A stretch of 64,000 nucleotides of DNA from Microbulbifer variabilis. GTDB lineage: Bacteria > Pseudomonadota > Gammaproteobacteria > Pseudomonadales > Cellvibrionaceae. Of the stretch, positions 40,019-49,236 are shown one piece after another. The stretch is taken from contig NZ_JAIVKI010000016.1 in assembly GCF_020524905.1 (NCBI RefSeq), positions 1-64,000 on the forward strand. Direction: 5' to 3'. Position numbers and translations under genes: made by a program. Under the pieces are notes generated by a model, which was not told the DNA's origin, ran no database searches, and saw nothing but the letters and a program-made list of their open reading frames with translations. The number at the start of each line of letters is the position of its first letter. Within the stretch, counting starts at the first letter, position 1.

Positions 40019-41368
40019 CTAGTCGATGCTCTCTACTTTGGCAGAGAAGTGACCGCGGGCCAGTTGAACGTCAATCTTCTGGTTAATTTCTAGTGCGCGG
40101 CTGTCTTTTATGGCACGCCCCTGTGAATCCTTAGCGATGGCATAACCCCGCTGTAAAACTGCCAAGGGGCTCACATTGTTGAGTAGCTGTGCCTGGTGAT
40201 TGAGCCTGTCAGCTTTTTGCAGCAAAAGGCGCTCCGCAGCACGTTGCAAGGTATTTTGTGCCTGCCTAAGTTGCTCGCTTTTTTCCTGCAATTGTCGCTG
40301 GGGTTGGCAGTGGGCAAAGGCCCGCAAGGTTGCTGTCAGTTGGCTGCGGCGCTGCTGGATTTGCTGTTGCCCAGCCGCCAGTAGGCGCATCTCCAGGTGA
40401 TCAAGTCGTTGCGAGCGGTTCTGTAGTTGTTCGCGCGGGTGGCGCAACCGATTTCGATTCAGCATGACTTGCTGTTGTTGATGGCGTATTTGCTGCTGAA
40501 TGGCCCGATATAATCGAAGTTTGCTGTGTTCCAGGCGTTGAAATAACTCAGCGGCATTTGCACTGGCAATTTCCGCAGCCGCAGAGGGGGTGGGTGCACG
40601 CACATCGGCGGCGAGGTCAGAAACCGTCGTGTCGGTCTCGTGACCCACGGCGGAGATTGTGGGAATAGGGCAGGACGCCAAAGCCCGCGCCACAACTTCT
40701 TCATTAAAGGGCCAAAGGTCTTCCAGTGAGCCACCACCGCGACCAACAATTAGCAAATCGTGGCGACCGCTACGCCCCGCCTTTTCAATAGCTTCGGCTA
40801 TTTGCTGTGCAGCCCCCTGGCCCTGTACTGCCACTGGCCAGAGTTCAATTTGCGCTCCAGGGTGACGTCGTCCCAACACATGGATCATGTCGCGAATAGC
40901 GGCGCCGGTCGGGGAGGTGATAATGCCAATATTGGTGGGTAAATAGGGCAGGGTGCGTTTACGGGCGCTATCGAACAGCCCTTCGGCTTGAAGCTTGGCC
41001 TTGAGCTGTTCCAGTTGGCGCATCAGGGCGCCAAAGCCGGCCTCCTCCATATGCTCCACAATCAGCTGGAATTCACCGCGGCCCTCGTAAAGGCTCACCC
41101 GCGCTCGGATCAGTACTTCGCGGCCGTTTTGTGGGCGAAAGGTCACACTGCGGTTGCGTCCGCGGAACATGGCACAACGCACCTGGGCGCGGGCATCTTT
41201 CAAACTAAAATACCAGTGGCCGGAGCTGGGCACAGTAAAATTGGAGATCTCCCCACTGATCCACAGTAAGGGTACGCTGCCCTCCAGAAGCTGCTTCACC
41301 TCCCGGTTGAGGTCGCTAACCGAGAGGACGCTACGCTTGGTGTTGGGGGCTGCGGAGCTGGATTGCAT
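40019..41368 (-). CDS. xseA: Exodeoxyribonuclease VII large subunit
   Basis: The 449-residue product has the N-terminal OB fold (LWISGEISNFTVPSSGHWYFSLKD), the catalytic core with GIITSPTGAAIRDMIHVLGRR, LIVGRGGGSLEDLWPFNEE and VGHETDTTVSDLAADVRAPTPSAA, and a long coiled-coil C-terminal half rich in Gln, Arg and Leu. With XseB (not in the window) it degrades single-stranded DNA to short oligonucleotides. It is divergent from guaB, a frequent arrangement in gammaproteobacteria. Confidence 0.97.
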   Translation of the reverse strand: MQSSSAAPNTKRSVLSVSDLNREVKQLLEGSVPLLWISGEISNFTVPSSGHWYFSLKDARAQVRCAMFRGRNRSVTFRPQNGREVLIRARVSLYEGRGEFQLIVEHMEEAGFGALMRQLEQLKAKLQAEGLFDSARKRTLPYLPTNIGIITSPTGAAIRDMIHVLGRRHPGAQIELWPVAVQGQGAAQQIAEAIEKAGRSGRHDLLIVGRGGGSLEDLWPFNEEVVARALASCPIPTISAVGHETDTTVSDLAADVRAPTPSAAAEIASANAAELFQRLEHSKLRLYRAIQQQIRHQQQQVMLNRNRLRHPREQLQNRSQRLDHLEMRLLAAGQQQIQQRRSQLTATLRAFAHCQPQRQLQEKSEQLRQAQNTLQRAAERLLLQKADRLNHQAQLLNNVSPLAVLQRGYAIAKDSQGRAIKDSRALEINQKIDVQLARGHFSAKVESID

Positions 41369-41467
41369 CTGTGCTTCTCAAGTGAAAACTGGCGGAGCAA
41401 TATTGCAGCATCCCCCTTTTAGGTAAAGTGCTTTGCTCGTTTAATTCGATTTTCCGTAAATTGTCAT

Positions 41468-41495
41468 TTGCGCTTTTTTCCTTGAGAGGTATAAT
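41468..41495 (+). promoter_or_regulatory. Candidate promoter of guaB
   Basis: A perfect -10 TATAAT (41490-41495) follows a weak -35 TTGCGC (41468-41473) at 16 bp. Transcription would start near 41502, about 40 bases before the GuaB start. GUA promoters often have weak -35 boxes and stringent control. Confidence 0.6.
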
Positions 41496-41540
41496 CGCGC
41501 CGATACCCAATCCCGCCTATTCGAGGTTTGAGTGTCAACA

Positions 41541-43028
41541 ATGTCTGAATCCAATCTGCGCATCGCGCGCGAAGCCCTCACTTTCGACGACGTCCTACTT
41601 GTGCCCGGTTATTCCGAGGTGACTGCCAAGGATGTCAGCCTTAAAACCAAGCTGTCCCGCAACATTACCCTGAATATTCCCATTGTCTCCGCCGCTATGG
41701 ATACAGTGACGGAATCGCGCCTGGCGATTGCCCTGGCCCAGGAAGGTGGCATCGGCATTATCCACAAGAGTATGTCTATCGAAGAGCAGGCTCTTGCGGT
41801 GCGCGCCGTGAAAAAATTTGAAGCCGGTGTGGTAAAAGACCCGATTACGATCGAGTCGGATGCCACTGTGCGCGAATTGATCGCCCTGACTACCCATCAC
41901 AATATTTCCGGTGTTCCGGTGATGGATAGGGGAGATTTGGTGGGTATCGTCACCAGCCGCGATGTCCGCTTCCTCACCGACCTGGATGTGAGTGTTGCCA
42001 GTGTGATGACGCCAAAAGAGCGCCTGGTAACTGCCCACGAAGATGCTTCCTCTGATCATGTACGTGAATTGCTGCACAAGCACCGCATCGAGAAGGTGTT
42101 GGTGGTAAACGATAATTTCGAGCTGCGTGGTCTGATTACTGTAAAAGACTTTAACAAGGCAGAGCAGTATCCGAACTCCTGTAAAGATTCCGATGGTCGC
42201 TTGCGTGTTGGTGCCTCAGTAGGTACCAGCCCGGACACCGATGACCGCGTGGCGGCATTGGTAGAAGCCGGTGTTGACGTACTGGTTGTGGATACCGCCC
42301 ACGGCCATTCCCGCAACGTGATTGATCGTGTACGTCGCATTAAAGAGATGCACCCCCAGGTGGATGTGATCGGCGGCAATATTGCAACTGGCGATGCCGC
42401 GCGCGCACTGGTGGAAGCTGGTGCGGATGCAGTGAAAGTCGGTATTGGCCCGGGTTCTATTTGCACCACCCGAATCGTAACGGGTATCGGTGTGCCCCAG
42501 GTCACTGCAATTGCCGAGGTTTCCGCTGCTCTCGAAGGTACCGGTGTGCCCATGATCGCCGATGGCGGCATCCGCTACTCCGGTGATATCTCCAAGGCAA
42601 TTGTCGCTGGTGCCTCCTCGGTAATGATGGGTTCCATGTTTGCCGGTACCGAAGAGGCACCGGGTGAAGTGGAGCTTTACCAAGGGCGTACTTACAAATC
42701 CTATCGTGGTATGGGCTCCCTCGGCGCTATGGCACGCACACAGGGTTCCTCTGATCGCTACTTCCAGGATGCCAGCAAGGGTGCAGAAAAACTGGTTCCA
42801 GAAGGCATCGAAGGGCGTGTTCCTTACAAAGGTCCTCTGTCTGCCATCGTGCACCAGATGCTGGGCGGCCTGCGCTCTGCTATGGGCTATACCGGCAGCG
42901 TGGATATTGAAACCATGCGCACCCGTCCGGAATTTGTGCGGGTAACTTCTGCCGGCATGGGTGAATCCCATGTGCACGATGTGCAGATTACCAAAGAGGC
43001 ACCCAACTACCCTGTGGGCGGACGCTAA
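41541..43028 (+). CDS. guaB: IMP dehydrogenase
   Basis: It oxidises IMP to XMP, the first committed step to GMP. The 495-residue product has the TIM barrel start ([15 protein letters not shown]), two CBS domains inserted at about 95-205 that bind adenine nucleotides, the active-site loop [15 protein letters not shown] with the catalytic Cys, the flap [15 protein letters not shown], and a C-terminal barrel end. A GTG at 41532 is an equally possible start (three residues longer). It is followed after 87 bp by guaA. Confidence 0.97.
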   Translation: MSESNLRIAREALTFDDVLLVPGYSEVTAKDVSLKTKLSRNITLNIPIVSAAMDTVTESRLAIALAQEGGIGIIHKSMSIEEQALAVRAVKKFEAGVVKDPITIESDATVRELIALTTHHNISGVPVMDRGDLVGIVTSRDVRFLTDLDVSVASVMTPKERLVTAHEDASSDHVRELLHKHRIEKVLVVNDNFELRGLITVKDFNKAEQYPNSCKDSDGRLRVGASVGTSPDTDDRVAALVEAGVDVLVVDTAHGHSRNVIDRVRRIKEMHPQVDVIGGNIATGDAARALVEAGADAVKVGIGPGSICTTRIVTGIGVPQVTAIAEVSAALEGTGVPMIADGGIRYSGDISKAIVAGASSVMMGSMFAGTEEAPGEVELYQGRTYKSYRGMGSLGAMARTQGSSDRYFQDASKGAEKLVPEGIEGRVPYKGPLSAIVHQMLGGLRSAMGYTGSVDIETMRTRPEFVRVTSAGMGESHVHDVQITKEAPNYPVGGR

Positions 43029-43060
43029 GCCTCTCGGTGAACAACTTTCAGTACCAAGCC

Positions 43061-43087
43061 GCAAACGGACCTTTCAGGTCCGTTTGC
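43061..43087 (+). terminator. Hairpin between guaB and guaA
   Basis: A perfect 11-bp stem GCAAACGGACC/GGTCCGTTTGC with a 5-base loop sits between the two genes. The following sequence (CGTTATTTATTC) is only weakly T-rich, so it may be partial attenuation or an mRNA-stability hairpin rather than a full stop. Confidence 0.6.
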
Positions 43088-43115
43088 CGTTATTTATTCT
43101 GTTAATGAGTCAATC

Positions 43116-44693
43116 ATGAGCCAAGATATCCACTCCAGCCGAATCCTGATCCTCGACTTTGGGTCCCAGTACACCCAGTTGATCGCCCGCCGTGTGCGCG
43201 AGCTGGGTGTTTTCTCCGAAATTCGCGCCTTCGATATGAGCGAAGAAGAAATCCGCGAATACAACCCGAAAGGTATTATTCTGGCCGGCGGGCCTGAGTC
43301 CGTACCGGAAGAGGGTTCTCCCCGTGCGCCAGAAGCGGTGTTCAATTTGGGCGTGCCGGTACTGGGCATTTGCTATGGCATGCAGACCATGGCACATCAA
43401 CTCGGTGGTGCTGTACAGGGAAGTAACATCCGCGAGTTTGGCTACGCCCAGGTAAAAGTCGAAGGCAGCTCCAACTTACTACGCGATATCAAAGATCACC
43501 TCAACGAGGACGGTGAAGCGCTGCTGGATGTATGGATGAGCCACGGCGATAAGGTTGTGCAGATGCCGGAAGGCTTTGAGCTGATGGCTTCCACCGATTC
43601 CTGCCCCATCGCCGGTATGTATTCCGCTGAGAAGAATTTCTTCGGTGTGCAGTTCCACCCGGAAGTTACCCACACCCTGCAGGGCATGCGGATCTATGAA
43701 CACTTTGTTATCGATATCTGCGGCTGTGAAAAACTCTGGACGCCGGCCAATATTATCGAGGACTCCATCGCCAAAGTGCGCGAGCAGGTAGGTGAAGGCA
43801 AAGTGTTGCTGGGTCTTTCTGGTGGTGTCGACAGTTCTGTGGTGGCGGCACTACTGCACAAGGCGATTGGCGATCAGCTGACCTGTGTTTTTGTAGACAA
43901 CGGCTTGTTGCGCAAAAACGAAGGCGATCAGGTAATGCAAATGTTCGCCGACAATATGGGCGTGCGGGTTGTTCGCGCCGATGCGGAAGAGGACTTCCTC
44001 TCGCGCTTGGCGGGTGTGGATGAGCCTGAAGCGAAGCGCAAAATTATCGGTAATACCTTTATAGAAATATTCGATCGTGAGGCTTCCAAGCTACAGAATG
44101 TCAAATTCCTGGCTCAGGGCACTATCTACCCGGATGTGATCGAATCCGCCGCCGCCAAAACCGGCAAAGCCCATGTGATTAAGTCGCACCACAATGTGGG
44201 TGGCTTGCCGGAAGACATGCAGTTCGAGCTGGTGGAACCGCTGCGCGAATTGTTCAAGGATGAAGTGCGTAAGATCGGCCTGGAGCTGGGCCTGCCCTAC
44301 GATATGGTCTACCGCCACCCCTTCCCGGGACCGGGCCTAGGGGTGCGTATTCTCGGCGAAGTAAAGAGAGAGTACGCCGATATCCTGCGCGAGGCAGATG
44401 CGATTTTTATCGAGGAGTTACACAAGGCCGACTGGTACCACAAAACCAGCCAGGCGTTTGTGGTGTTCCTGCCAGTGAAGTCTGTCGGTGTGGTGGGGGA
44501 TGGCCGCCGTTACGAATATGTGGTGGCACTGCGCGCAGTGGAAACCGTAGACTTTATGACAGCCCGCTGGGCGCACCTGCCCTACGAGCTGATTGAGAAA
44601 GTCTCCAATCGCATAATCAATGAGATTGAGCATATCTCCCGTGTAGCTTACGACGTATCGAGCAAACCACCGGCCACCATTGAGTGGGAATAA
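43116..44693 (+). CDS. guaA: GMP synthase (glutamine-hydrolysing)
   Basis: It turns XMP into GMP with glutamine and ATP. The 525-residue product has an N-terminal class I amidotransferase (catalytic Cys in [14 protein letters not shown]; His and Glu in [11 protein letters not shown]), the ATP-pyrophosphatase loop [17 protein letters not shown], and the C-terminal dimerisation domain ([36 protein letters not shown]). Same strand as guaB. Confidence 0.98.
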   Translation: MSQDIHSSRILILDFGSQYTQLIARRVRELGVFSEIRAFDMSEEEIREYNPKGIILAGGPESVPEEGSPRAPEAVFNLGVPVLGICYGMQTMAHQLGGAVQGSNIREFGYAQVKVEGSSNLLRDIKDHLNEDGEALLDVWMSHGDKVVQMPEGFELMASTDSCPIAGMYSAEKNFFGVQFHPEVTHTLQGMRIYEHFVIDICGCEKLWTPANIIEDSIAKVREQVGEGKVLLGLSGGVDSSVVAALLHKAIGDQLTCVFVDNGLLRKNEGDQVMQMFADNMGVRVVRADAEEDFLSRLAGVDEPEAKRKIIGNTFIEIFDREASKLQNVKFLAQGTIYPDVIESAAAKTGKAHVIKSHHNVGGLPEDMQFELVEPLRELFKDEVRKIGLELGLPYDMVYRHPFPGPGLGVRILGEVKREYADILREADAIFIEELHKADWYHKTSQAFVVFLPVKSVGVVGDGRRYEYVVALRAVETVDFMTARWAHLPYELIEKVSNRIINEIEHISRVAYDVSSKPPATIEWE

Positions 44694-44712
44694 GCGTTTA
44701 ATCCCGCGGCTT

Positions 44713-44745
44713 AAATGGGGTGCAAGGCACCCCATTTCCCTATTT
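44713..44745 (+). terminator. Terminator after guaA
   Basis: The stem AAATGGGGTGC/GCACCCCATTT with a 3-base loop is followed by CCCTATTTTT, 20 bases after the guaA stop. Confidence 0.85.
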
Positions 44746-44747
44746 TT

Positions 44748-45063
44748 CCCGCCAAGCGTGCCACTTTCCACAGCTGTGGTCTTTCACCTTTAGTAACCCT
44801 TATTTGGTTCGCCCGTCTCTCATCCCTCTCTGGTAATTCGCTGTAACTCGTTGATTTTTTAAGCGTTTCGAAAGCTGGTCATTTTTTCCTCAGATTGTCA
44901 CACTGGTGCAACCATGGGCCTTTGCGAGGCGGAGGGAATAGTTATCCTCAGAGATATCCACAGATTCTGTGGGTAGCCTTTAGATGAGGGAAAAGGAGTG
45001 GATATCTAGCTTGCTGGAAGTGTCTGCGGGACACCTTTTGTACAAAGGCGCCCTTATGGCTGG
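44748..45063. other. 316-bp gap downstream of guaA, with two CCACAG/CTGTGG palindromes
   Basis: No gene seen. It contains CCACAGCTGTGG (44768-44779), and CCACA-GATTC-TGTGG (44958-44972). The second overlaps ATATCCACA (44954-44962), one mismatch from a DnaA box, beside TTATCCTCA (44942-44950). Since the flanking genes converge, the region needs no promoter, so what these serve is unclear. Confidence 0.4.
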
Positions 45064-45840
45064 TTAAAGTTGTTGGCGAAAGCTGATCAGTGCGGCGGTA
45101 ACTGCTACGTTGAGGCTCTCCACACCATTTTGCATGGGGATACGCACTAACTCATTACACTGTTTGGCGACAGTATCGCTGACACCGTGGGTTTCATTGC
45201 CCAGCACAAAAATGGTTGGCTTGTTACCGGTAATCTCTGCCAGGGTCATTGAGGCGTGGGAGGATAGACCACAGATACGTGCGCCAGACTCGCGAAAGTC
45301 TGTCAGTGCGTCTGCCAGGGTTTCGCAACGCAGGATCTGGGTTTTAAACAGGGTACCGGTGCTGGCTTTAATAACCAGTGGATCTATTTGTGCGCAGCCT
45401 TTCCTCGGCAGGATGATCCCATCCACACCGCCGGCACAGGCAGAGCGGATAATCATGCCGAGATTCTGTGGGTTGGTAATACCGTCCAGAGCCAAAAGTT
45501 CGTAGGTTTTAGCCTCATTCCTGTGATTTTGCAGGAAGGTTTTATAACTACCGTAGTTGGGTAGGGCGAGATCCAGTGCCACCCCCTGATCCTGGCGGGA
45601 ATTCTTCGAGATGCGGGAGAGCCCTTTGCGATCCCAAAAGGCGGTTTCTATCTGGCGCTCCTCGGCCAGGGCTTCCATGCGGCTGATCATTTGATCACGC
45701 CGGTTGCTGCTCGCCAAGTGCAGTTTGTGTACCGGGAGGTCTGGGTCTTCCAGTGCTTCGAGCACCGGTTTGCGCCCGTAAATAGTTAGCAGGCTGTCGA
45801 AAAAAGCTCTTTTTTTCAGGTATTCAGAGGAGTCTTTCAC
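45064..45840 (-). CDS. TrmH-family (SpoU) RNA 2'-O-methyltransferase
   Basis: The 258-residue product has an N-terminal RNA-binding substrate domain (IYGRKPVLEALEDPDLPVHKL) and the SPOUT methyltransferase part: motif 1 LLALDGITNPQNLGMIIRSA, motif 2 IFVLGNETHGVSDTVAKQC, and motif 3 RIPMQNGVESLNVAVTAAL. This fits 23S rRNA or tRNA ribose methylation; the precise target cannot be read from sequence. Its ATG overlaps the DUF2520 stop by 4 bases, so it is the last gene of a minus-strand cluster. Confidence 0.93.
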   Translation of the reverse strand: MKDSSEYLKKRAFFDSLLTIYGRKPVLEALEDPDLPVHKLHLASSNRRDQMISRMEALAEERQIETAFWDRKGLSRISKNSRQDQGVALDLALPNYGSYKTFLQNHRNEAKTYELLALDGITNPQNLGMIIRSACAGGVDGIILPRKGCAQIDPLVIKASTGTLFKTQILRCETLADALTDFRESGARICGLSSHASMTLAEITGNKPTIFVLGNETHGVSDTVAKQCNELVRIPMQNGVESLNVAVTAALISFRQQL

Positions 45841-46706
45841 CGCAATGGCTCACTCAGTAGTTCGATCAATTTAGCCGCGCTTTCATCGGATAGCTGGCCG
45901 CGCCGCGCCAACTCTACACAGGCGAGGCCCAGTTGGCGATAGTGGTGCGCAAGTTCTGGCGATACCGACGTTAAGTTTTTTAGCTGGTTGGCTACGGTTT
46001 CCAGGTCACCCCGGGCGATCGGGCCGGTGAGGGATGTCTCCGGCCCCAGGGCCATATTGTTCTGAGCAGTCTGCAGGACAATGGGCTCCAGTAACTTGAG
46101 AGCGCTGTCGCGGTCGATGCCCGCCGCGGCGAAGCTGCGCAGGCTGAGGTCGATCAGCACGGTGAGATAGTTGCACGCGATCACCGAGCCGGCGTGGTAC
46201 AGGGGCTTGTGCTGGGCTTCGATGGTGAGGGTCTCACAGCCTATGGTAATGAAGGCCTCCTCCAAAGCTGTAGTGGCAGAGCTGTCGCCCTCTAGAGCAA
46301 CACTGCTGCCAGCGAGACTGTCGAGAGAGCGCATTGGGTCGGCAAAGCTGTGTACCGGGTGGGCACTGGCGAGGGAGGCAGGGCGCAGTCCTTCGAGTAC
46401 TTGGGAGCTGAGGGCGCCGCTGCAATGGAAGGCAACAATGCCCTCGCGCTCGCCAAGGTAGTCAGCGAGGTGATCGGCTGTTGCAGCAATCTCGCTATCG
46501 CCACAGGCAATCAGCCAGAAGTCTGCCCGCTCCATGGATTCCAGCGCTGCTACTGCGCGCCCGGCGCCGATGAATTCGGCCGCTGCCTGTGCGCTATCCA
46601 GGCTGCGATTAAGAATCGATTGAACCTGAAAAACTCCGGCCTGTCGCCAAAGGCGTCCGAGCGTTTTCCCCAGGCGCCCGGCACCAATAATATTGAGTGT
46701 CTTCAT
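45837..46706 (-). CDS. Rossmann-fold/DUF2520 oxidoreductase-like protein
   Basis: The 289-residue product starts with a Rossmann NAD(P) motif (MKTLNIIGAGRLGKTLGRLW), continues with the domain of pyrroline-carboxylate reductase type, and carries the DUF2520 C-terminal half (SAHPVHSFADP, YHAGSVIACNYLTVLIDLS). DUF2520 proteins resemble ketopantoate reductase, but their substrate is not settled. It overlaps pdxJ and the TrmH-family gene by 4 bases each, which suggests co-translation rather than shared biochemistry. Confidence 0.85.
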   Translation of the reverse strand: MKTLNIIGAGRLGKTLGRLWRQAGVFQVQSILNRSLDSAQAAAEFIGAGRAVAALESMERADFWLIACGDSEIAATADHLADYLGEREGIVAFHCSGALSSQVLEGLRPASLASAHPVHSFADPMRSLDSLAGSSVALEGDSSATTALEEAFITIGCETLTIEAQHKPLYHAGSVIACNYLTVLIDLSLRSFAAAGIDRDSALKLLEPIVLQTAQNNMALGPETSLTGPIARGDLETVANQLKNLTSVSPELAHHYRQLGLACVELARRGQLSDESAAKLIELLSEPLR

Positions 46707-47464
46707 TTGTTGCCGGCGAGGCAGTTCAGATAGGCTTTAACGGCATTTTCCAGGCCCATGCCGATGGCATCCACGGTTAGGGCGTGGCCGATGGAAACCT
46801 CCTGTAATCCCGGCAGGGTGCGGTAGCGGGGCAGGTTGACCAGATTCAGGTCGTGACCCGCATTTACCCCCAGCCCCAACTGGTGGGCGTGTTCGGCGGC
46901 GGCACAGTGGGCGCTGAAGATATCTTCAAGTTCGGGACTCTGCTTGGCGGCTGCCTCCGCATAGGGGCCTGTATATAGTTCAATGCGATCTGCACCCACA
47001 TCCTTAGCCAGGCTGATCTGTTCCAGATCCGGGTCCATAAACAGGCTGACGCGTATGCCGGCATTCTTGAGCCTGGCGATCAGGGGGACCAGGCGCGGCC
47101 CATCCAGCTTGAGGTTGAAGCCGTGGTCAGAGGTCAGCTGATCGTTGCTGTCGGGGACCAGAGTGCACTGGTCAGGCTGAGTTTCCAGTGCGAGTGACAT
47201 TAAGCCTGGGTAGTCCCCCTGGTGTTCGGCAAAAGGATTGCCCTCAATATTGAACTCAATACCATGGCGACTGCGGCAGAGGGCGGCCAGTTCGCGCACG
47301 TCATGGGGACGAATATGGCGTTGATCCGGCCGTGGGTGCACGGTGATGCCCTGGGCGCCTGCATCCAGACATGTCCGACCGTGGGCGGTGACATCGGGAA
47401 AGTTGCCTTCGCGGGAATTGCGGATCAGGGCGATTTTATTGAGATTAACACTGAGAGCGATCAC
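46703..47464 (-). CDS. pdxJ: Pyridoxine 5'-phosphate synthase
   Basis: PdxJ condenses 3-amino-2-oxopropyl phosphate with deoxyxylulose 5-phosphate to PNP. The 253-residue TIM-barrel protein shows MIALSVNLNKIALIRNSREG, GITVHPRPDQRHIRPHDV, FNIEGNPF, CTLVPDSNDQLTSDHGF, ELYTGPYA, GVNAGHDLNLVNL and SIGHALTVDAI. All main active-site blocks are present. It lies 3 bp after the cyclophilin gene stop. Confidence 0.98.
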   Translation of the reverse strand: MIALSVNLNKIALIRNSREGNFPDVTAHGRTCLDAGAQGITVHPRPDQRHIRPHDVRELAALCRSRHGIEFNIEGNPFAEHQGDYPGLMSLALETQPDQCTLVPDSNDQLTSDHGFNLKLDGPRLVPLIARLKNAGIRVSLFMDPDLEQISLAKDVGADRIELYTGPYAEAAAKQSPELEDIFSAHCAAAEHAHQLGLGVNAGHDLNLVNLPRYRTLPGLQEVSIGHALTVDAIGMGLENAVKAYLNCLAGNK

Positions 47465-47467
47465 TGC

Positions 47468-48061
47468 TTATTCTCCCTTGCTGTTGGTGGCGACGGCGTT
47501 GTCACCGGTGTCAATACGTTTGGCCTCAAGGATGCGGATGGGCATATTGGGGGCGCTTGGGTGCTGTCGGTAGAGGCCTCGAGGCTGCTCCACCATTTTT
47601 TCCACCACATCCATGCCCTCGACTACCCGACCAAAAACGGCGTAGCCGGGCTTGTCCTCTTGCGCGTCGAGCCTGGTGTTATCGACCAGATTGATAAAAA
47701 ACTGTGAGGTGGCGCTGTCCGGGTCATTGGTCCTGGCCATGGAGAGCGTGCCGCGCAGGTTTTGCAGGCCGTTGGCGGATTCGTTGACGATGGGGTCTTG
47801 AGTTTCCTTTTTCTGGAAATCGAAAGTGAAGCCGCCGCCTTGCACAACAAAGCCCGGTACTATTCGGTGGAAGATGATCCCATTGTAAAAACCGCTGTTG
47901 GTATAGGTGAGGAAGTTTTCTACGGTGACAGGCGCCTCTTTGGCGAAGAGCTCGATTTGAATAACGCCCAAGTCGGTTTTCAGTTCCACGCGTGGATTTT
48001 TGGCCAGAGCGGGGAGGGCAAGGGCAGCACAGAGTAGCATTGCAAAAAGTTTACGCATCAT
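47468..48061 (-). CDS. Periplasmic peptidyl-prolyl cis-trans isomerase (cyclophilin)
   Basis: From the ATG at 48061 (AAAGGA 6 bases upstream; the frame runs back to a GTG at 48082) the product has 197 residues, with a signal peptide ending PALAKN. The cyclophilin core is complete: VENFLTYTNSGFYNGIIFHRIV, then PGFVVQGGGF, the loop RGTLSMARTNDPDSATSQFFI in two parts, and GYAVFGRVVEGMDVVEKM. It folds proline bonds in secreted proteins, like PpiA. The C-terminal tail is longer than PpiA by a few residues and polar. Confidence 0.94.
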   Translation of the reverse strand: MMRKLFAMLLCAALALPALAKNPRVELKTDLGVIQIELFAKEAPVTVENFLTYTNSGFYNGIIFHRIVPGFVVQGGGFTFDFQKKETQDPIVNESANGLQNLRGTLSMARTNDPDSATSQFFINLVDNTRLDAQEDKPGYAVFGRVVEGMDVVEKMVEQPRGLYRQHPSAPNMPIRILEAKRIDTGDNAVATNSKGE

Positions 48062-48184
48062 CCTTAGTCCTTTAGGTTTCACGGCAGCCCATCGGTGCCG
48101 CCGCTTTTGTATTGGATGTGGGGCCCGTGGATACTACTTTCCCCGGGGCTCAATAGTATGCGATTTCGGTGAGAGTGGGCGAAA

Positions 48185-48865
48185 TCAGTTCGCCCACTCC
48201 GAGTGGCGCTTGCGCGGACGCAGGTGAGGGGCAATCATTGCGAGCAGGGCGCCCAATAGCACCGATAGGGCGCCATACATATACCATTTGTGGCTTTCGC
48301 TACCGGATAAGCGCTGGATTTCCGCTTCTGCCATGGTTTTTTCCTGCTTGAGCAACTCGTGCTGATGCAGGAGTTTCTGGTGGCGTTCATTGAGAGCCAG
48401 GGCATCTGCCGATAGGGCTTTGAGGGTTTTCAACTCAGCTGCGAGCGTCTGGCTCTGCTGCTGGGCGGACTCCAGGGCGCTGCTCAGCTGACTGTTTTCC
48501 TCCTCTAGGCGGCGAACCTCACCGCCGAGGTTGCCTTCCATTTTTTCGAAACGCTCGAGGTTTGCTTCCGCCTCTTCCAGCTTGAGTTTTGCTACTGGTT
48601 CGGAGACCAGGTATTGGCGCCTCACCCAACCCTCTGTACCACCCTGGGTGCGCACGAGGGTCCAACCTTCTTGCGGGGCATCTTCGAGGACGCTGAGCTG
48701 GGTGCCGCTGGGCAGGCCGCGGTGCAGAATGCGGAACCCATTACCTTTGCCGGCTCGCATGGGAACATGTAACTGGTCGGTGATATAGCGGGTTTCTGCG
48801 GCCGCGGTCGCTGGGACTGCGTTGAGCAGTGTGGCGGCGATCAGGCCGCACAGTATTTTCTTCAT
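48185..48865 (-). CDS. SH3-domain membrane protein (TIGR04211/YgiM type)
   Basis: The 226-residue product has a signal peptide (ending ATAAAETR), a bacterial SH3 domain at about 25-90 (YITDQLHVPMRAGKGNGFRI, then GTQLSVLEDAPQEGWTLV and GTEGWVRRQYL), a long coiled coil (about 90-185) and a C-terminal membrane helix followed by a basic tail (RPRKRHSEWAN). This is the YgiM layout. A hairpin (48173-48199) overlaps its stop codon. Head of the minus-strand cluster. Confidence 0.88.
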   Translation of the reverse strand: MKKILCGLIAATLLNAVPATAAAETRYITDQLHVPMRAGKGNGFRILHRGLPSGTQLSVLEDAPQEGWTLVRTQGGTEGWVRRQYLVSEPVAKLKLEEAEANLERFEKMEGNLGGEVRRLEEENSQLSSALESAQQQSQTLAAELKTLKALSADALALNERHQKLLHQHELLKQEKTMAEAEIQRLSGSESHKWYMYGALSVLLGALLAMIAPHLRPRKRHSEWAN

Positions 48866-48891
48866 TGCGATACAGCTTGTGCTTGTTGTTA

Positions 48892-49191
48892 TTAGGGCAG
48901 TACTAATTTGAATGGCTTGACGGAGACTGAGGCGTAGACGCCAGCCGTCACATAGGGATCGCTGTCGGCCCAGGTTTGAGCCTCCTCCAGCGAGGGGAAC
49001 TCGGCAATAACGAGGCTGCCGCTAAAGCCAGCCTCACCGGGCTCCTCACTATCAACGGTGGGGTGCGGCCCTGCCACCAGCAGGCGACCCTCGTCTTTGA
49101 GACGGTTGAGTCGGGCTAGATGATCGGGGCGCGCTTTTTTGCGCAAAGGGAGACTATCGCTAACATCTTCACTGATGATTGCGTACCACAT
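48892..49191 (-). CDS. YciI-family protein
   Basis: The 99-residue product has the YciI fold: the start [10 protein letters not shown], the conserved Arg/His-Leu helix [22 protein letters not shown], and the end [20 protein letters not shown], with the His/Asp pair seen as a putative active site in the family. Function is unknown. The gene lies between the SH3 and VC0807-like genes, a location shared with many pseudomonad-like genomes. Confidence 0.93.
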   Translation of the reverse strand: MWYAIISEDVSDSLPLRKKARPDHLARLNRLKDEGRLLVAGPHPTVDSEEPGEAGFSGSLVIAEFPSLEEAQTWADSDPYVTAGVYASVSVKPFKLVLP

Positions 49192-49236
49192 TGTGAATCT
49201 TGCTCTTGTTAGTTAATCAGGAAATTTTGTTTTTTG

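Noticed and set aside
44942..44962. A replication origin at the DnaA-box-like pair
   Set aside because: Only two imperfect boxes, no AT-rich unwinding repeats, and no dnaA, gidA or dnaN nearby.
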